DNA of 64,000 bases from Bacteroidia bacterium. Its GTDB lineage: Bacteria > Bacteroidota > Bacteroidia > Bacteroidales > GWA2-32-17. The notes beneath the pieces were generated by a model that made no database searches, was not told the origin of the DNA, and saw nothing but the letters and a program-made list of their open reading frames with translations. Each line of letters starts with the position of its first letter. The first letter of the stretch is position 1. Shown in pieces: positions 16,207 to 26,789 of this stretch. The position numbers were made by a program, and so were the translations under genes. The stretch is taken from contig JACREQ010000108.1 in assembly GCA_016218155.1 (NCBI GenBank), positions 1 through 64,000 of the forward strand, read 5' to 3'.

Positions 16207-18078
16207 TTACTTCTTATCCAGTTTTTCGTAAACCGAATTTGCACTTATAAACTCCGGTACAATCTCCTTCATTTGTGCAACAACATTGTAATTATCATAT
16301 GTATTTATTGATTCCAGAAGTTTCTCAATTTTACTATTCACATCATTATAATCATATGATCTAACCTTTGCAATCATTATTTGAGGATGATAAGTAGGAA
16401 CGGTATTTTCTTTATCATTTAGTAATTCTTCGTATATTTTTTCTCCAGGTCTTAACCCTGTAAAAGTTATTTTAATGTCTTTATCTTCAATCAAACCCGA
16501 AAGACGAATCATCTTTTTTGCAAGATCAACAATTTTTACAGATTTACCCATATCGAAAATAAAAATCTCGCCACCTTTGCCCATTGCTGCAGCCTCCAAA
16601 ACAAGCTGACAGGCCTCGGGAATAGTCATAAAATAACGGGTAATTTCAGGGTGTGTAACTGTAATTGGTCCACCATTTTCAATTTGCGCTCTGAATCTCG
16701 GAATTACCGAACCATTTGAACCCAAAACATTACCAAAGCGTGTTGTTATAAAACGGGTTTCAGAAATTGTAGATAATGATTGAGTATATATTTCGGCAAC
16801 TCTTTTTGATGCACCCATAACATTAGTAGGGTTGACAGCTTTGTCAGTTGAAATCATAACAAATCTCTCAACTTTATGCACATGTGCCAGAAATGCAAGA
16901 GTTTTAGTTCCTAACACATTGGTTAAAACAGCTTCTGCAGGATTTTTTTCCATCATTGGAACATGCTTGTATGCACCAGCATGGTAAATAACAGTTGGCT
17001 TATACCTTTCAATTATATAGTTTATCCTTCCTGCATTTGTTAAGTCGCCAATAATTAATTTAAAATCAGTAAATCCTAAATCTTCTAATTCAAGCGATAA
17101 GTCATTAAGCGGAGTCTCTGCCTGATCAAAAAGAACTATATTCTTAGGTTTAAACTTAGTTAACTGAATTACCATTTCGCGACCTATTGACCCTGCTGCA
17201 CCTGTTACCATAACAACCTTTCCAAGTATCTGCGATTTTATATTTTCTTTATCAAGTTGAATAGGGTCGCGTTCTAACAAATCTTCAATTTTAATTTGTT
17301 TTAGCTGATTAGCACTCAATTCACCATTAATCCATTTTGAAGCTTCAGGAATAGTAAGAATATTAACATTTAAGCTAAAACAAATATCAGTAATGTTGTT
17401 TTTTATTTCCGATGATGTAAAAGTTGTTGCAAAAACAACAGAGGTTATATTATATTTCTCGATTAAATAAGCAAGTTTATCATAAGAATAAATGTCAATT
17501 CCTTCAAATTTATTTCTACTCTTTTTACCTGAAGGATCGATAAAGGCAACTGCACGGTATTTAATTTCTATGTCATTATCAAAAGCTCTCTTAACAGTGT
17601 GAGCTAATTCATCAATTCCAATTATTATTATGTCAGACCTCTTTCTGTTTGGATTAACATACTCAAAATAAAGCGACTTTACTAACAATCTGGAAAACGT
17701 TAAAACAAATACTGTTATCAAAAAATCTAAAATAATTATTGAGAACGGAATAATAAAAACATGATTAAACGTGTAATATGTTATAGCATCTATACCGGCA
17801 AAAGAAACACTTCCAAAAAGAGTAACAAGAAATATTCTCTCTGCATCTTTTGTACTTGCATATCTTACCAATCCTGCATATAATCTGCTTATCAAAAAAC
17901 TTAACGCCCTTATCACAAGAATTATCGGCAAAACATAATAAAACATCGGTATTAATTCGTGATATGGAATAGAAAAATTAAATCTTAATAAATAAGAAAG
18001 AAAAACCGAAAACACACAAATTAAAATATCAATTAAAAAGACCACCCACCGAGGTGTGTTTTTTCTTAAAAGTTCCAT
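16207..18078 (-). CDS. capD: Membrane-bound nucleotide-sugar 4,6-dehydratase (CapD/PglF/WbpM family)
   Basis: 623 residues. Four N-terminal membrane helices (about 10-130) and a CoA-binding-like Rossmann domain (145-260) precede the catalytic SDR domain from about 285. The NAD site is VTGAAGSIGREM. The active site reads STDKAVNPTNVMGASKR. Met replaces the usual SDR Tyr while Thr, Asp and Lys are kept, as in PglF/FlaA1-type inverting dehydratases. It probably converts UDP-GlcNAc to a 4-keto-6-deoxy sugar for capsule, LPS or glycoprotein. No other glycan genes are adjacent. A TACATTTG -7 box is present on the minus strand at 18101-18108. The exact sugar product is not decided by sequence. Confidence 0.9.
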   Translation of the reverse strand: MELLRKNTPRWVVFLIDILICVFSVFLSYLLRFNFSIPYHELIPMFYYVLPIILVIRALSFLISRLYAGLVRYASTKDAERIFLVTLFGSVSFAGIDAITYYTFNHVFIIPFSIIILDFLITVFVLTFSRLLVKSLYFEYVNPNRKRSDIIIIGIDELAHTVKRAFDNDIEIKYRAVAFIDPSGKKSRNKFEGIDIYSYDKLAYLIEKYNITSVVFATTFTSSEIKNNITDICFSLNVNILTIPEASKWINGELSANQLKQIKIEDLLERDPIQLDKENIKSQILGKVVMVTGAAGSIGREMVIQLTKFKPKNIVLFDQAETPLNDLSLELEDLGFTDFKLIIGDLTNAGRINYIIERYKPTVIYHAGAYKHVPMMEKNPAEAVLTNVLGTKTLAFLAHVHKVERFVMISTDKAVNPTNVMGASKRVAEIYTQSLSTISETRFITTRFGNVLGSNGSVIPRFRAQIENGGPITVTHPEITRYFMTIPEACQLVLEAAAMGKGGEIFIFDMGKSVKIVDLAKKMIRLSGLIEDKDIKITFTGLRPGEKIYEELLNDKENTVPTYHPQIMIAKVRSYDYNDVNSKIEKLLESINTYDNYNVVAQMKEIVPEFISANSVYEKLDKK

Positions 18079-18228
18079 TTATTTATATTAAGAATTACGA
18101 CAAATGTACAAATTGCAATTTTAAAATTCACTCTTTTTATTTAAGTTCTTTTAATCAAACACATAATATATATCTGTACGTCAACTATTTTAACTCAATT
18201 ATTTTTCTTTAAAACTTGTCAATAAAAA

Positions 18229-18262
18229 TTTGTTTTTGGGTTTGGAAAAAATTCTATCTTTG
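18229..18262 (+). promoter_or_regulatory. Promoter of the atpD operon
   Basis: TATCTTTG (18255-18262) fits the -7 consensus, and TTTG (18229-18232) lies 22 nt upstream as a -33 candidate. The start codon of atpD is 30 nt downstream of the -7 box. Confidence 0.55.
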
Positions 18263-18280
18263 TGACAAAATTGAAATTAA

Positions 18281-19810
<1,530 letters not shown>

Positions 19811-19844
19811 TAATTGACAATAGAAATTTATAAAATTGTTAATT

Positions 19845-20084
19845 ATGATAGTTGAAATTTTAACACCAGAAAAAAGCCTTTTTACCGGAGAAGCTAAATT
19901 ATTACAGCTTCCCGGTGCAGATGGCTCTTTTGAAATAATGAATAACCACGCTCCATTGATTTCTACATTATCCGAAGGAAAAATCAAAGTTGTTGAAACT
20001 AATGGCAACAAAGTTTTTTTCGATATTTTAGGAGGAATGGTTGAAATGTCATCCAACAAAATAACAGTTTTAGCTGAAGCTTAA
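19845..20084 (+). CDS. atpC: ATP synthase F1 subunit epsilon (short form)
   Basis: 79 residues from the ATG at 19845; a TTG nine bases earlier is in frame but less likely. It contains the N-terminal beta-sandwich (VEILTPEKSLFTGEAKLLQL, DGSFEIMNNHAPLISTL) that couples the rotor to F0. It ends at VLAEA and lacks the C-terminal helical hairpin that gives ATP-sensing inhibition in many bacteria. Short epsilon subunits of this kind are usual in Bacteroidota, so this is not a truncation. The hydrolase gene follows 12 nt downstream. Confidence 0.93.
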   Translation: MIVEILTPEKSLFTGEAKLLQLPGADGSFEIMNNHAPLISTLSEGKIKVVETNGNKVFFDILGGMVEMSSNKITVLAEA

Positions 20085-20096
20085 AACACTCTTTTT

Positions 20097-20834
20097 ATGA
20101 AACACTTACTTACTACCCTAATGTTATTCTTAGGAATAATCTCTTTGCACTCACAAGAGTTGGTAACTTTCGAAGCATCTGACGGACTTACTGTATCGGC
20201 AAATCTTTACGAAGTTGACGAAAGTTCACCTTATCTAATTCTTTTTCATCAGGCAGGGTATAGTAAAGGAGAATATAAAGCTTCTGCAATAAAACTATTA
20301 AAATTAGGATATAACTGCCTGGCAGTTGATTTACGTTCAGGCGGAGGAGTTAATTTTGTTCAAAACGAAACTGCAAATCTTGCTAAATCAAAAGGTATGT
20401 CAACAACTTACCTCGATGCTGAAAAAGACATGCTTGCTGCAATAGACTATGCATATGAAAAAAGCAAGAAGCAAGTTGTACTTTTAGGTAGTTCATATTC
20501 CGCATCTTTGGCATTAAAAATTGCAAATGGCAATTCAAAAGTAAAGGCTGTTGTTGCATTCAGTCCCGGTGAATATTTTCAACCTGATATGGTAATGAAA
20601 GATCAACTAAAAGGCTTTGACAAACCGGTTTTTGTTGCTTGCTCACAACGCGAATACGCTTATATGAATGAATTACTTACAAACATACCAGCATCTGACT
20701 TAAAAACTATTTTCAAGCCTCAGGATGGACTTGGAGAACATGGGTCAAAAAGCCTTTGGCAGGATTGTCCAACAAGTAAAGAATATTGGTTGGCACTTTT
20801 ACTTTATTTCAAAAAGTTAGATAACATTAAGTAG
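20097..20834 (+). CDS. Secreted alpha/beta hydrolase
   Basis: 245 residues with a signal peptide (MKHLLTTLMLFLGIISLHS). It is an alpha/beta-hydrolase fold of dienelactone-hydrolase-like size. The nucleophile elbow is LLGSSYSASLAL (GxSxS), and the HG strand LILFHQAGYSKGEY provides an oxyanion region. The catalytic His is probably in DGLGEHGSKSLW near the end. The acid is likely an Asp or Glu after strand 7, not pinned down. It is periplasmic or lipid-free secreted; substrate unknown. It starts 12 nt after atpC, so it is probably cotranscribed with the ATP synthase genes, with no evident functional link. Confidence 0.8.
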   Translation: MKHLLTTLMLFLGIISLHSQELVTFEASDGLTVSANLYEVDESSPYLILFHQAGYSKGEYKASAIKLLKLGYNCLAVDLRSGGGVNFVQNETANLAKSKGMSTTYLDAEKDMLAAIDYAYEKSKKQVVLLGSSYSASLALKIANGNSKVKAVVAFSPGEYFQPDMVMKDQLKGFDKPVFVACSQREYAYMNELLTNIPASDLKTIFKPQDGLGEHGSKSLWQDCPTSKEYWLALLLYFKKLDNIK

Positions 20835-20862
20835 GATACACTACTCATTTAAGCATTTTGAA

Positions 20863-20988
20863 TTGTTGTACGTTCTACGTTGTACGTTCTACGTTGTACG
20901 TTGTACGTTCATTATTAATTGTTGTACGTTAATTGTTATACATTCTACGTTGTACGTTAATTGTTAATTGTTCTATGTTGTACGTTTC
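20863..20988. repeat. Short tandem/interspersed repeats (TACGTT family)
   Basis: Repeats built from GTTGTACGTTCTAC and TTAATTGTTGTACG fill the gap between the convergent genes ending at 20834 and 21021. At least eight GTACGTT-like cores are present. Many cores are self-complementary around GTAC, so hairpins are possible. Seen directly; no function is inferred. Confidence 0.85.
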
Positions 20989-21020
20989 TTATAGAACAAT
21001 GAACTATAACAACAAATTTT

Positions 21021-21941
21021 TCAACTCTTTGCCAACCCTATCCACAAAAATTTCTTATATACATTTTTAATTGATAGTAGCTTCATTACTAAAAAAGCTA
21101 AAATAACCCGGGTTAAAAATATCCACCAGAAACTTGCACCCAACACAACAAACACTAGTGTGTCTTCAATTATTGCATGTGCTAATACCATAAATACCGT
21201 AACAAGGCAGGCATCTTTGTGGCTTAATGCTTTCTTTTCAGAAAACTGAAATAATATTCCTGCACCATAAACAATACCTAATAAAAAACCAGCCAACCAG
21301 GGAATAAGTGCACTAGGTGATAAACCAATTAGCGATGAAAATCCTTGTAATTTATTTTTTATTACCTGACTGAATTTCCACTTTTTTAAAAGCTCATATA
21401 AAAAATTCATAACAAAGATTAAAACTAAAACCTGAAAACAAGTAACAACCATAGCTTTTATTGTATTTACCCAACTAAAAGTTTCAGGGTTCATATATGG
21501 ATTAAGAACTGCACCTTTCATTTCATCAGGTAAAATTAAATTCATTAACATCCCTGCTAATAAGCCAAAAACAACTCTGAATAAAGAAAATCTTGCGTTT
21601 GCAAATTTCAGTTTAATAAGTATACCACTTTCTACTAAAAGATTATGCGAAAAACCAAGTATAATTCCAAGAATTGTAACCTGTTTAAATGTTAAATCTA
21701 ATGCAGGAATAGTCGCAATACCAGCATAAACATTACCGAAGAAACCAGCCATCAGTGTTACTGCAGCTTCTCCCGGTAATCCTAATAATTTCATAAATGG
21801 GCTTAAAATTGGACTTACCCAAACAAAAAAACCAGAAAACTTTAATAAAGCAGCTAAAAGTGAAAATGGCACATATATCTTCACCAGCATCCACGATATC
21901 TTAAGCGATAACTTTCCGGTAGTTATAAATATTTCTTTCAT
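21021..21941 (-). CDS. Nucleoside-recognition (Gate) domain membrane protein
   Basis: 306 residues with about eight membrane helices and no signal peptide. Two Gate-type halves are visible. The first is around SPFMKLLGLPGEAAVTLMAG and FFGNVYAGIATIPAL; the second is around GLSPSALIPWLAGFLLGIVYG. This matches the nucleoside-recognition or spore-maturation-protein-like family, a set of inner-membrane proteins whose substrates are mostly unknown. Conserved Gly-Asn (FFGN) and a Glu (LVESGIL) in membrane segments could line a transport path. It is monocistronic and divergent from the phospholipase D-like gene. Confidence 0.8.
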   Translation of the reverse strand: MKEIFITTGKLSLKISWMLVKIYVPFSLLAALLKFSGFFVWVSPILSPFMKLLGLPGEAAVTLMAGFFGNVYAGIATIPALDLTFKQVTILGIILGFSHNLLVESGILIKLKFANARFSLFRVVFGLLAGMLMNLILPDEMKGAVLNPYMNPETFSWVNTIKAMVVTCFQVLVLIFVMNFLYELLKKWKFSQVIKNKLQGFSSLIGLSPSALIPWLAGFLLGIVYGAGILFQFSEKKALSHKDACLVTVFMVLAHAIIEDTLVFVVLGASFWWIFLTRVILAFLVMKLLSIKNVYKKFLWIGLAKS

Positions 21942-22100
21942 TTTGAAAAAGTTTTCGAAATTATATTTAATTATCGAGAACTTATTAAAGCAGTATATTT
22001 TTTTTCTAACTATTAACTAAAACATAAAATAGTAATTACTAAAACAAAGCTCAGTCTCAATTTTATAAACTACTTTTGTATTTAAATTAACAATTTAATT

Positions 22101-24323
22101 ATGAAATATTATTTTCTACTTTCTTTAATTATCTTATTCCCCATTTTAACAAAATCACAAGCCAATATTGCTGCTGCCAGAGCAATTACAGTAGGCACAT
22201 CAGTTACAGTAACCGGAATAGTTTTGAACGGATCTGAACTTGGTAACACAAGATACATTCAGGATACAACAGCAGGAATTGCAATTTACAACGCATCTTC
22301 TGCTAATGCAGTTCTTAGTTCTGCCATTAAGGGAGATAAAATTACAGTAACAGGTATTTTAAAAAACTACAACTCATTATTAGAGATTGATCCGATAACA
22401 ACAGCTACATTAATTTCCAGCTCACAGCCCTTACCAGCTATTCAAAACATAACACCAGCAGGAATGAACGAAAGTACAGAAAGCGAATTAGTTCAGATTA
22501 ATCATTGTACAATTCAGGGAACCGGGAACTTTACAGCAAATACAAATTATACTTTTAATTCAAATGGAGAAACCGGACAACTAAGAATTGTGACCACCTG
22601 TCCGTTGGTAGGTCAGGCTATTCCTACCGGAGCAGTAAATATTTCGGGAATAGTTTCACAATATTCATTCACAGGTTATGGCGGGTATCAATTACTTATA
22701 AGAAATGGAATTGACATTGTTCCTGATTCGTCAATAATTATTACATCGCCAATTACAATAAGTAATATATCAACTAATGGTTTTACTTTAAACTGGACTA
22801 CTAATATTACAGGTACTTCTCAAATTCAATACGGCAATACAACAAATCTAGAACTGGGAATTTTAAACGGAACAACAAATACAACAAATCACACAATTAA
22901 TTTAACCGGAGCCAATGCTGCAGAAATATTTTATATAAAGGCATTCTCGGTTCACAATAACGATACAGCAAAAGCCTCTGTTCAAACATTCGTAACACAA
23001 TCAAATTCCTCAGGAAATATAAAAGTTTACTTTACCAGAAGTGTTGATAATACTGTTTCAACAGGCACAAATGCAATTACACTAAACAGTTTAATTGATG
23101 ATACTTTAATAAATTATATAAACCGCTCAAAATATACTCTGGATATTGCAATTTATAATTTTAGCACAACAAATCTTGCAAATATTACAGGAGCTATTAA
23201 CAGTGCAAAAAGCAGAGGCGTTGCAGTAAGAATTGTGCATGACGGAGCTGCATCAAATACCGGACTTACTGGATTAGATGCATCAATCGGACAAATTTCA
23301 AATGGAAGTTCAAGTGGAATAATGCATAATAAATTTGTATTAATAGATACAGATTCACCAGATCCTGAAGATGCTATTGTATGGACAGGCTCAACAAACT
23401 GGACAGATTTGCAGATTAATAACACTGATGCGAATAATGTTATAATAATTCACGATCAGAGTCTTGCAAAAGCATACAAAATTGAATTTGAAGAAATGTA
23501 TGGAAATTCGGGTTTATTGCCTAATGCTTCAAATGCAAAATTCGGAAGCTATAAAACTAATAATACTCCACATGAATTTATTATTGGCGGTAACAGAGTT
23601 GAGCTGTATTTCAGTCCTTCTGACAGTGTTACAGAAAGAATTATTGATGCAATAGAAACAGCAGATAATGAATTATATGTAGAAACTAATTTAATTACTA
23701 AAACAAACCTTGCTGATGCCATAAGTAATAAAGCAGGTTCTGGTGTTGTTACAAAAGCGATGGTAAATAGTCCGGGCAATTGCACACCTGCAGTAGTCTC
23801 TATACTTTCACTTGCATTAGGAAATAATTTTAAAGAATATATAGAAGGCGGAATTTTACATCATAAATTACTAATTTCAGATCCGAATTACACTACCTCC
23901 GACCCCCTTGTTTTAACCGGTTCACACAACTGGAGTTTATCTGCAGAAACTATAAATGATGAGAATACACTTGTTGTACATAATGCAACAATTGCAAATT
24001 TATATTATCAGGAATTTGTAAAACGATTTGGTTTAAGTTCTGTTATCACAAATAACAGTGAATTGCAAACAAATTACAATATTAATATTTATCCAAATCC
24101 ATGCACTAATTTTTTTACATTAAATTTTCCAGAGAATTTAAAAACTGATCTTGAAATTAATTTATTTGAAATATCAGGTAAACTTATTTTTTCTGAAACA
24201 GCTAACTCAAAAAATAAAAATTCATTTTCTTTTAATGTTTCCAATTTGAGTAAAGGGTTATATATTTTGAAAATTCAAGACGAAAATTCATTAAATTTTC
24301 ATCAGAAAATTTCAATTGAATAA
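22101..24323 (+). CDS. Secreted phospholipase D-like protein with T9SS sorting domain
   Basis: 740 residues. After the signal peptide (ending near KSQA) comes an OB-fold-like domain (20-200; GTSVTVTGIVLNGSEL). A fibronectin-III-like domain follows (about 215-300). A phospholipase D pair is next, with HNKFVLID near residue 412 and HHKLLISD near residue 595, both complete HxKxxxxD motifs followed by GSTNW and GSHNW. The C-terminus is T9SS type A (YPNPCTNFFTL, SKGLYILKIQD). Both active-site halves are intact, so hydrolysis of a phosphodiester (lipid or nucleic acid) outside the cell is likely. A TACTTTTG -7 box lies at 22071-22078. It is monocistronic. Confidence 0.9.
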   Translation: MKYYFLLSLIILFPILTKSQANIAAARAITVGTSVTVTGIVLNGSELGNTRYIQDTTAGIAIYNASSANAVLSSAIKGDKITVTGILKNYNSLLEIDPITTATLISSSQPLPAIQNITPAGMNESTESELVQINHCTIQGTGNFTANTNYTFNSNGETGQLRIVTTCPLVGQAIPTGAVNISGIVSQYSFTGYGGYQLLIRNGIDIVPDSSIIITSPITISNISTNGFTLNWTTNITGTSQIQYGNTTNLELGILNGTTNTTNHTINLTGANAAEIFYIKAFSVHNNDTAKASVQTFVTQSNSSGNIKVYFTRSVDNTVSTGTNAITLNSLIDDTLINYINRSKYTLDIAIYNFSTTNLANITGAINSAKSRGVAVRIVHDGAASNTGLTGLDASIGQISNGSSSGIMHNKFVLIDTDSPDPEDAIVWTGSTNWTDLQINNTDANNVIIIHDQSLAKAYKIEFEEMYGNSGLLPNASNAKFGSYKTNNTPHEFIIGGNRVELYFSPSDSVTERIIDAIETADNELYVETNLITKTNLADAISNKAGSGVVTKAMVNSPGNCTPAVVSILSLALGNNFKEYIEGGILHHKLLISDPNYTTSDPLVLTGSHNWSLSAETINDENTLVVHNATIANLYYQEFVKRFGLSSVITNNSELQTNYNINIYPNPCTNFFTLNFPENLKTDLEINLFEISGKLIFSETANSKNKNSFSFNVSNLSKGLYILKIQDENSLNFHQKISIE

Positions 24324-24432
24324 TCTTTATTAAATAATAATAATCAGTTTTTTTTCTTAAAAAACCTTTAATTGCAATAATAGAATAGCGTATTCGTTAT
24401 AGAATTTCATTTAAAATCATTACCTTCGCAAA

Positions 24433-25230
24433 ATGTTTTCAAAAAAGCTATATATAGTCGCACTGATCTCATTATCAATTATCTTTGGATCGTGCAGTAA
24501 GTATCAGAAATACCTTAAAAGTTCTGACTACGCTTTAAAATATGAAAAAGGCGTTGAATATTACGAAAAAAAGGACTATTACCGTGCAATCGGTTTATTT
24601 GAAGAATTAGAAAACATGTACAAAGGTTCCGATAAAGCGGAAAAAATTCAGTTTTACATGTCATATTGCTATTACAATCAAGGAGATCACATTTTAGCTG
24701 GATATTATTTCAAAAATTTTGCTGAAAGATACCCTTTAAGCATTCATCGCGAAGAATGTGATTATATGTCAGCATATTGCAGTTATTTGAATTCACCTGA
24801 AGCAAGTCTTGATCAAGCATATACATACAAAGCAATTGAAGAAATGCAGATGTTTTTAAATAAATATCCTAAAAGCACAAGAGTTGCAGAGTGTAATAAA
24901 ATTGTTGATGCATTAAGAAATAAACTTGAAATTAAATCTTACAAAGCTGCAAGACTTTATTTTGACATTGGAGATTTTAGGGCTGCAGTTATAGCATTTA
25001 AGGCTGGTTTGATTGATTTTCCAGATAGTCCTTTCAGAGAAGAAATTTTATTTTTAACATTAAAATCAACCTATTTGCTAGCCGAGAATAGTATCATTTC
25101 AAAAAAATCAACCCGTTATCAGGATACTGTTGATGAATATTATACCTTAATCGCTGAATTCCCTCAGACTAAATATCTTAAAGACGCAGAGAAAATTTTT
25201 AACGACGCAACCAAAAATTTAAAAAACTAA
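24433..25230 (+). CDS. bamD: Outer-membrane assembly lipoprotein BamD
   Basis: 265 residues, essential partner of BamA in folding outer-membrane proteins. The lipoprotein signal ends at IIFGSCSKYQKYL (Cys at about residue 21). It is followed by five TPR-like repeats (YEKGVEYYEKKDYYRAIGLF, then HILAGYYFKNFAERYP and others). It heads a seven-gene operon that runs to 30830 with gaps of 1-13 nt. The order bamD, omega-like, coaBC, DUF4835, recN is conserved in Bacteroidota, which supports the call. Confidence 0.93.
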   Translation: MFSKKLYIVALISLSIIFGSCSKYQKYLKSSDYALKYEKGVEYYEKKDYYRAIGLFEELENMYKGSDKAEKIQFYMSYCYYNQGDHILAGYYFKNFAERYPLSIHREECDYMSAYCSYLNSPEASLDQAYTYKAIEEMQMFLNKYPKSTRVAECNKIVDALRNKLEIKSYKAARLYFDIGDFRAAVIAFKAGLIDFPDSPFREEILFLTLKSTYLLAENSIISKKSTRYQDTVDEYYTLIAEFPQTKYLKDAEKIFNDATKNLKN

Positions 25231-25241
25231 ATTTCAATAAT

Positions 25242-25583
25242 ATGGATCATAAAAAAATTAACGCATCAGTTTCAACAATTACACGCGACTTAAACAAACT
25301 CGAAATAGAAACGGGAAATATATACCAGTCAGTAATGGTTATAGCTAAACGTTCAAACCAAATTTCATTAGAAGTTAAAGATGAATTAAGTCGTAAATTA
25401 GAAGAATTTGCTTCATTTACAGATAATTTGGAAGAGATATTTGAAAATCGTGAACAAATTGAAATTTCACGTTTCTACGAAAAACTTCCAAAACCTTCTT
25501 CAATTGCATTACAGGAATTTATTGAAGGAAAATTATATTTCCGCACTCCTGAAAAAGAAGAAAAACAACCTGATATTCTATAA
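25242..25583 (+). CDS. rpoZ: RNA polymerase omega-like subunit
   Basis: 113 residues, soluble. The core GNIYQSVMVIAKRSNQIS resembles the omega/RPB6 helix that clamps the RNA polymerase beta' C-terminus. The rest is acidic, with ELSRKLEEFASFTDNLEEIF. Bacteroidota omega proteins are divergent, so the call leans partly on position between bamD and coaBC. The stop codon overlaps the start of coaBC (TAATG), giving likely translational coupling. Confidence 0.75.
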   Translation: MDHKKINASVSTITRDLNKLEIETGNIYQSVMVIAKRSNQISLEVKDELSRKLEEFASFTDNLEEIFENREQIEISRFYEKLPKPSSIALQEFIEGKLYFRTPEKEEKQPDIL

Positions 25584-26785
25584 TGTTTCTTCAGGGGAAA
25601 CATATTATTCTAGGTATCACTGGAAGTATTGCCGCTTATAAAGCAGCAACTATTACCAGATTGCTTATTAAAGAAGGTGCCGAAGTAAAAATTGTTATTA
25701 CCCCAACCGCTAAAGAATTTATAACACCAGTTACACTTTCAGCATTATCAAAAAATTCCGTGTTGTGTGATTTTTTTCAGCAACATAGTGGCGACTGGAA
25801 TAGTCATGTTGACTTAGGAATATGGGCCGATTTATTTATTGTTGCCCCAGCATCAGCAAATACTATAGCAAAAATGGCTCATGGCGTTTGCGATAATCTT
25901 TTACTCACAACTTATTTATCTGCAAAATGTCCTGTAATAGTTGCACCTGCAATGGATTTAGACATGTTTGCACATCCTGCAACCCAAAAGAATATAGAGA
26001 TTCTAAAATCTTTTGGTAATAAAATTATTGAACCGGCTACAGGTGAACTTGCAAGTGGTTTAGATGGAAAAGGAAGAATGGAAGAACCTGAAAAAATTGT
26101 TTCAGAAATTGTAAAATTCTTCGACTCAAAAAAAAAACTTAAAGGCAAACGAATAATTGTAACTGCCGGACCAACCGTAGAAGCAATTGATCCAGTGCGA
26201 TTTATAAGCAACCATTCTACAGGAAAAATGGGATATGCTATTGCAAATTGTTTGCAAGAAGAAGGAGCAGAAGTTATTTTAATTTCAGGCCCTGTCTCAA
26301 TAAATAAAATAAACAAACAAATAAAAATAGTTAGCGTTATATCTGCAAATGAGATGTTTGAAGCTGCAAACGAATGGTTTCCAAAGTCAGATGCGGCTAT
26401 ACTTTCAGCTGCAGTTGCTGATTATACTCCTGCAAATGTGTCTGTTACTAAAATCAAACATGCTCAGAATTTAACTACAATTCAACTGGAATCTACTAAA
26501 GACATTGCAGCTCACCTTGGTAAAATAAAGACTGTTAATCAAAGAATTATAGGCTTTGCATTAGAAACTGATAATGAAATAGAAAATGCCAAAGCAAAGC
26601 TGAAAAATAAAAACTTAGATCTTATTGTGCTTAATTCGCTGAAAGATAAAGATGCAGGTTTTGGAACAGAAACAAACAAAGTAACATTTATTGACAATAG
26701 CAATAATATTCGTAATTTTGAGTTAAAGCATAAATCAAAAGTTGCAGAGGATATTGTAAATGAGTTATATAAACTACTGTCTTAA
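25583..26785 (+). CDS. coaBC: Phosphopantothenoylcysteine synthase/decarboxylase CoaBC
   Basis: 400 residues; two steps of coenzyme A synthesis. The N-terminal CoaC half (1-180) is an FMN decarboxylase: GSIAAYKAA, His near residue 75 in NSHVDLGIWAD, PASANT, and PAMDLDMF. The C-terminal CoaB ligase half opens with TAGPTVEAIDPVRFISN and carries HSTGKMGYAIA and ADYTP motifs. Length and order match the usual fused enzyme. It overlaps rpoZ by one base and is followed 4 nt later by a DUF4835 gene. Confidence 0.97.
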   Translation: MFLQGKHIILGITGSIAAYKAATITRLLIKEGAEVKIVITPTAKEFITPVTLSALSKNSVLCDFFQQHSGDWNSHVDLGIWADLFIVAPASANTIAKMAHGVCDNLLLTTYLSAKCPVIVAPAMDLDMFAHPATQKNIEILKSFGNKIIEPATGELASGLDGKGRMEEPEKIVSEIVKFFDSKKKLKGKRIIVTAGPTVEAIDPVRFISNHSTGKMGYAIANCLQEEGAEVILISGPVSINKINKQIKIVSVISANEMFEAANEWFPKSDAAILSAAVADYTPANVSVTKIKHAQNLTTIQLESTKDIAAHLGKIKTVNQRIIGFALETDNEIENAKAKLKNKNLDLIVLNSLKDKDAGFGTETNKVTFIDNSNNIRNFELKHKSKVAEDIVNELYKLLS

Positions 26786-26789
26786 TATT

